From Planctomycetota bacterium (GTDB taxonomy: Bacteria > Planctomycetota > Planctomycetia > Gemmatales > Gemmataceae): 50,841 bases of DNA. Of this stretch, positions 49,758-50,841 are shown one piece after another. The DNA is taken from the NCBI GenBank assembly GCA_029777335.1, contig JAKOSN010000264.1, positions 1-50,841 of the forward strand, written 5' to 3'. The translations under genes and the position numbers were made by a program. Numbering within the stretch: position 1 is the stretch's first letter; the number at the start of each line of letters is the position of its first letter. Below the pieces are notes generated by a model. That model had not been told where the DNA came from. It did no database searches and was given only the letters and a program-made list of their open reading frames with translations.

Positions 49758-50651
49758 ATGAGAGAGTTCGCTTCCGCCGTTGCCTTTCTCGTATTCGCCG
49801 TGGGGATTGCTCTGTTTGCCGGCGAACCGGAGGATGTGTCCGCGTGGGTGAAGAAGCATGGTGGGCAGTTCAGGCATCACACCGCTGACAACGGCGGACC
49901 CGGCTACGAGATCGTCCTGCCCCAATCTCTCCAGGAGTCCGATTGGAAGGACTTCCTGGCACTCAAGCCGACGAAGACCTGGGACCTGAACCTCCGCCCC
50001 TGCACGAAGTTGCCCGCTGCCTCAGTGAGGGAACTGAAAGACCTGCCGGCACTGCGGACGTTGTGGCTACCCGTGGCCACCACCGACGAGGAGGTGAAGC
50101 ACGTCGCCACAGCTCTGCCACATCTGACTCGACTGATTCTTCAGGAGACGAAGGTGACAGATGCCGGTCTGAAACCGCTGGCCAGGATGACCAACCTCGC
50201 CCATCTTCACCTCGGCGCCACAGCGGTGAGCGACAACTGCTGGACGGAATTGGCGGCGATCCCGGCGCTGGAAAGTGTGTCGCTTTCCAACAACGCCGCC
50301 ATCACCGGCAAGGGGCTCGAGAAATTGGCGGCGGTCCGGTCTCTGCGTAAACTCGACCTGAGCAAAACGAAAGTCACCGACGACACCGCCGGGACAATTG
50401 CGCGGCTCGCCGGATTGCGCGAGCTGAGCCTGAGGGAATTGCCCGTGACGGATCAAACAGCGAAGGCGTTGTCGGGCCTGACCGAACTCCGGGAGTTGAA
50501 TATCGCCTACACCCAGATCACGGATGCTGCCATTGCGGATCTTGCAAGGCTGAAGAACCTGGAGACGATCAACGTGGACGGCACCAAAATGACCACCAGC
50601 GGGGTGAAGGAGTTGAAGAAAGCCCTCCCGAATTGTCGGGTGCTTCGCTGA
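49758..50651 (+). CDS. Cassette: secreted leucine-rich-repeat protein
   Basis: ATG 49758 has AAGGAG nine bases upstream. The 297-residue protein has a signal peptide (REFASAVAFLVFAVGIALFAGEP), a short N-terminal domain (DVSAWVKKHGGQFRHHTADNGGPGYEIVLPQ), and about eight leucine-rich repeats of the 'L-L--T-VTD-GL--LA-L--L' type, such as LRKLDLSKTKVTDDTAGTIARLAG. It resembles LRR proteins widespread in Gemmata-type planctomycetes. It is the largest cassette-like gene here, and an attC-like site follows 46 bases after its stop. Confidence 0.88.
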   Translation: MREFASAVAFLVFAVGIALFAGEPEDVSAWVKKHGGQFRHHTADNGGPGYEIVLPQSLQESDWKDFLALKPTKTWDLNLRPCTKLPAASVRELKDLPALRTLWLPVATTDEEVKHVATALPHLTRLILQETKVTDAGLKPLARMTNLAHLHLGATAVSDNCWTELAAIPALESVSLSNNAAITGKGLEKLAAVRSLRKLDLSKTKVTDDTAGTIARLAGLRELSLRELPVTDQTAKALSGLTELRELNIAYTQITDAAIADLARLKNLETINVDGTKMTTSGVKELKKALPNCRVLR

Positions 50652-50697
50652 GCCTGCGCCGCCTGTCCCCTGTGGGATAGGGGGCAACCTGTCGGGA

Positions 50698-50793
50698 AGT
50701 GAACCAGTCGCTCCAGGCGTCTGCGGGACATGGAGGCTTGCCGGGGTAGTAGCTTACCGGTGCGGCCCCGGCGAGTGAACTGGTGCGTTCGGC
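50698..50793 (+). repeat. attC-like site 4
   Basis: It runs from AGTGAAC (50698-50704) to GTTCGGC (50787-50793), 96 bp. The inner parts are CGCTCCAGGCGTCTGC on the left and GGCCCCGGCGAGTGAACTGGTGC on the right. The following bases (TTCGGCGGCATCG) repeat the cassette-start sequence seen after site 3. An ATG at 50817 opens a frame to the window end and may begin the next cassette gene. Confidence 0.65.
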
Positions 50794-50841
50794 GGCATCG
50801 CAACGTTTCTGGTGCGATGCCAACCACAAATCGAGAGGCAT

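Overview
The window is a GC-rich bacterial chromosome segment whose gene content points to a planctomycete, most likely of the Gemmata group. The main clues are a DUF1553/DUF1549 cytochrome-like protein followed by a DUF1501 protein, Tat-exported Gfo/Idh/MocA oxidoreductases, an LRR protein with the TIGR02996 'repeat-companion' N-terminus, large HEAT-repeat proteins, a zinc-ribbon Ser/Thr kinase and a zinc-ribbon WD40 protein. I found no tRNA, rRNA or CRISPR array.

Region 1 (1-13.1 kb): the 5' end of argS and rsfS (minus strand); a secreted protein with an extremely Cys-rich tail; a 1584-residue HEAT-repeat protein; a small zinc-ribbon protein; a WD40 protein; a minus-strand ECF sigma factor / anti-sigma-like / exported DUF3106-like operon; and rlmN. 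Region 2 (13.1-27.2 kb): nagA and an AAA ATPase (plus); a minus-strand group of DUF4912 protein, ApbE, DoxX-like membrane protein and Tat-exported Gfo/Idh oxidoreductase; then a Ser/Thr kinase, PTS enzyme I, HdeD-like protein, a small membrane protein and enolase. Region 3 (27.7-44.98 kb): an LRR protein; a compact minus-strand run of RimK-like ATP-grasp, CitG-like and QueD/PTPS-like genes that may serve pterin cofactor (possibly tetrahydromethanopterin) synthesis; an exported esterase; DUF3467; the DUF1553 / small membrane protein / DUF1501 group; a SNF2 helicase with an upstream partner; an STN-like secreted protein; a MarR regulator with a dyad over its promoter; a secreted HEAT protein and a cyclase-family hydrolase.

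Region 4 (about 45.0-50.84 kb, running off the end) is different and is the most interesting part. It reads as an integron-like gene-cassette array: a decayed tyrosine-recombinase C-terminus (about 45072-45320), an attI-like crossover ending in GTTCGGC (45476-45482), then small same-strand genes, each with a short leader, separated by roughly 96-101-bp attC-like sites bounded by GCCGAAC and GTTCGGC. The cassettes encode two secreted proteins of unknown function, a SnoaL/DUF4440-like protein, a frameshifted Cys-rich membrane protein and a secreted LRR protein. An IS110-family element with a nonsense-mutated transposase abuts a cassette start exactly at the expected crossover base. A roughly 150-bp leader repeat occurs twice, also starting at a crossover position, and a perfect 42-bp palindrome lies behind the first cassette gene.

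All identifications come from reading sequence and recalled family motifs; no database search was run. Starts were chosen by Shine-Dalgarno position, gene overlaps and where recognisable family sequence begins.
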